Position numbers and translations under genes: made by a program. Below, in pieces: positions 63,121-64,000 of a stretch of 64,000 nt of DNA. The notes under the pieces are model-generated. The model searched no databases. It saw only the letters and a list, made by a program, of their open reading frames with translations, and had not been told where the DNA came from. Location of the stretch: NCBI RefSeq assembly GCF_017743735.1, contig NZ_JAGHRO010000002.1, positions 62,001 to 126,000 of the forward strand, in the 5' to 3' direction. Positions within the stretch are counted from its first letter, which is position 1. The number at the start of each line of letters is the position of its first letter. The stretch is from Shimia sp. R9_2 (GTDB lineage: Bacteria; Pseudomonadota; Alphaproteobacteria; Rhodobacterales; Rhodobacteraceae).

Positions 63121-63748
63121 TGTCAGCATCCCCAAGCTGATCGACCTCTGCACGGGCCTGTTCTTCGATCGACTGCACCAGCGGCACCGCCACCGGGCTT
63201 GGTAGGTTCAGCAAAAACGCGCGCCCATAGCCCCAGACCTGCAGCGCCAGCCGCAGACACATCACCGAAAATGCCACCGGCACAATCAGCTTGGAGGGCC
63301 AGATCGGCAGGCCAATATCAATCGAACTGTCGCGCGAACACAGCGGTCGCGCGCAATCAAAAGAGCGCTCAAAATGCGCCCAGCTGCCCATGGTCAGCGC
63401 AATCATCAACCCAAGGATCAGGATCACAGACAGCAGCTCTGCCCCCCAGAGCGCACGGCCCTTGAGCTTGCCAATCACCATATCCATGCGGATGTGGCTG
63501 CCATCGCGCTGCACATAAGCGATCCCCATCACCGCAATCAACGGCATCAGCGCCTCGATATAATCCACATATCCCGACAGCGGCGACGCAAAGAACTTGC
63601 GCCCACCCACCGAATAAGCGGCCAAAAACATCAGGCTGAACACGGCAAGGCCGCTCAGCAATGCAAAAAACTGTTCCAGCTTGAGCAGGTGACGATCCAG
63701 TCTGCTGAGCACACTGTTGTCTTCAAGCACGGCAGAGGCACCGGCCAT
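63113..63748 (-). CDS. TRAP transporter small permease (DctQ)
   Basis: 211 residues with four helices. YVDYIEALMPLIAVMGIAYVQRDGSHIRMDMVIGKL is the DctQ signature. The loop SFDCARPLCSRDSSIDIGLPIWPSKLIVPVAF is longer than usual and has two Cys. It pairs with DctM. GGGGGAAGG precedes ATG 63748; a start at 63772 is less likely. It sits 80 bases after the dctP stop, with a hairpin between, which may reduce permease synthesis relative to the binding protein. Confidence 0.9.
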   Translation of the reverse strand: MAGASAVLEDNSVLSRLDRHLLKLEQFFALLSGLAVFSLMFLAAYSVGGRKFFASPLSGYVDYIEALMPLIAVMGIAYVQRDGSHIRMDMVIGKLKGRALWGAELLSVILILGLMIALTMGSWAHFERSFDCARPLCSRDSSIDIGLPIWPSKLIVPVAFSVMCLRLALQVWGYGRAFLLNLPSPVAVPLVQSIEEQARAEVDQLGDADNG

Positions 63749-63783
63749 ATCCTTCCCCCTTCTACCTGACACACGTCAGATAC

Positions 63784-63812
63784 AAAACGGCCCCGGAACT
63801 CACCGAGGCCGC
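63784..63812 (-). terminator. Hairpin between dctP and dctQ
   Basis: On the minus strand CGGCCTCGG pairs with CCGGGGCCG (one mismatch) around TGAGTT, followed by TTTTG. It may be a partial terminator that lowers downstream expression. Confidence 0.6.
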
Positions 63813-63829
63813 AATTTTAATTATTTTTA

Positions 63830-64000
63830 TCAGTTGGTTGCGCGGTGATCTTCGAGAGTTTTCACAACCAGATCATAGAGCTCCTGACCAGGAATGCCCT
63901 GCGCTTCCATGTCTTTGATCCAGGCATCGCGGATCGGGTCTGCCGCTTTGGCGCGGAACTCCGCGATCACAGCATCGTCGATCTCAACCTTGGCCACGCC
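63830..64000 (-). CDS. TRAP transporter substrate-binding protein (DctP), C-terminal end (partial)
   Basis: The last 56 codons enter the window: GVAKVEIDDAVIAEFRAKAA and DPIRDAWIKDMEAQG end in a helical tail. Stop TGA is at 63830-63832. This is the C-terminus of a periplasmic DctP-type binding protein, which delivers a carboxylate to the DctQM permease. The ligand specificity residues lie outside the window. Position upstream of dctQM supports the call. Confidence 0.85.
   Translation of the reverse strand, partial: GVAKVEIDDAVIAEFRAKAADPIRDAWIKDMEAQGIPGQELYDLVVKTLEDHRATN

Overview
The window reads as a chromosomal segment of an alphaproteobacterium of the Rhodobacteraceae, most likely the marine Roseobacter group; I cannot name a species from sequence alone. 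The grounds are the G+C-rich codon use, the heterotetrameric sarcosine oxidase cluster, two MttB-family methyltransferases, a TRAP transporter, small families common in this group (DUF6456, DUF6477, DUF1289, DUF1294), and RTX and Hint-domain secreted proteins. Almost all genes are housekeeping or metabolic. No phage, plasmid, CRISPR or intact insertion sequence is visible; the only mobile trace is a broken integrase next to a tRNA-Leu gene.

Layout. 1-5.1 kb: end of serS, a fatty acid desaturase, der, bamB and a YfgM-like TPR protein. 5.4-10.6 kb: an RND efflux adaptor and an unusually long RND pump. 10.7-18.5 kb: DUF1294, an Atm1-like ABC exporter, a LysM protein, a LOG-family hydrolase, a siderophore-interacting reductase, a phosphoesterase, sodB and a secreted protein. 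18.6-24.2 kb: sarcosine oxidase soxB-D-A-G. 24.3-31.6 kb: ccmI-ruvX-DUF1289, an RTX protein, a dioxygenase-like gene with TauE/SafE, dusA, the integrase relic and tRNA-Leu(UAG). 31.7-37.1 kb: a Hint protein, a frameshifted nnr gene, glnB-glnA and a secreted protein. 37.2-43.5 kb: a DNA glycosylase, an MFS carrier, squalene/phytoene synthase-like, cimA and cysS. 43.5-47.3 kb: a YjbR protein, an EamA gene broken by an amber codon, a VOC protein, soxR and an aminotransferase. 47.4-54.2 kb: mttB copy 1, lipA, a peroxiredoxin, DUF6456, DUF6477 and mttB copy 2. 54.3-64 kb: mgtC, guaA, small secreted and ABM proteins, two EamA carriers, fadL, DUF1330, a TerB-like protein and a TRAP operon running off the end.

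Metabolic theme. The two MttB proteins have no in-frame UAG, so they are not pyrrolysine enzymes; they probably demethylate quaternary amines such as betaines. Sarcosine oxidase handles the last N-methyl group. Together they suggest growth on methylated amines and osmolytes. A TGTCGC motif lies upstream of mttB1, mttB2 and soxB and could mark a shared regulator.

Most notable signals. (1) A 15-codon leader peptide with four Cys codons (MKTARTIIICCCITC) lies just upstream of cysS. Its promoter is placed so that the transcript would start at about the ATG, which suggests cysteine- or tRNA-Cys-responsive control of cysteinyl-tRNA synthetase. (2) A perfect SoxR box sits between soxR and a divergent VOC/transporter pair. 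(3) An Arg/Lys-rich short ORF and nested inverted repeats precede mttB1. (4) A dispersed palindromic repeat occurs in at least four copies, one of them inside the nnr coding sequence. (5) Three genes are broken: nnr by a frameshift, the EamA carrier by TGG to TAG, and the integrase by indels and truncation.
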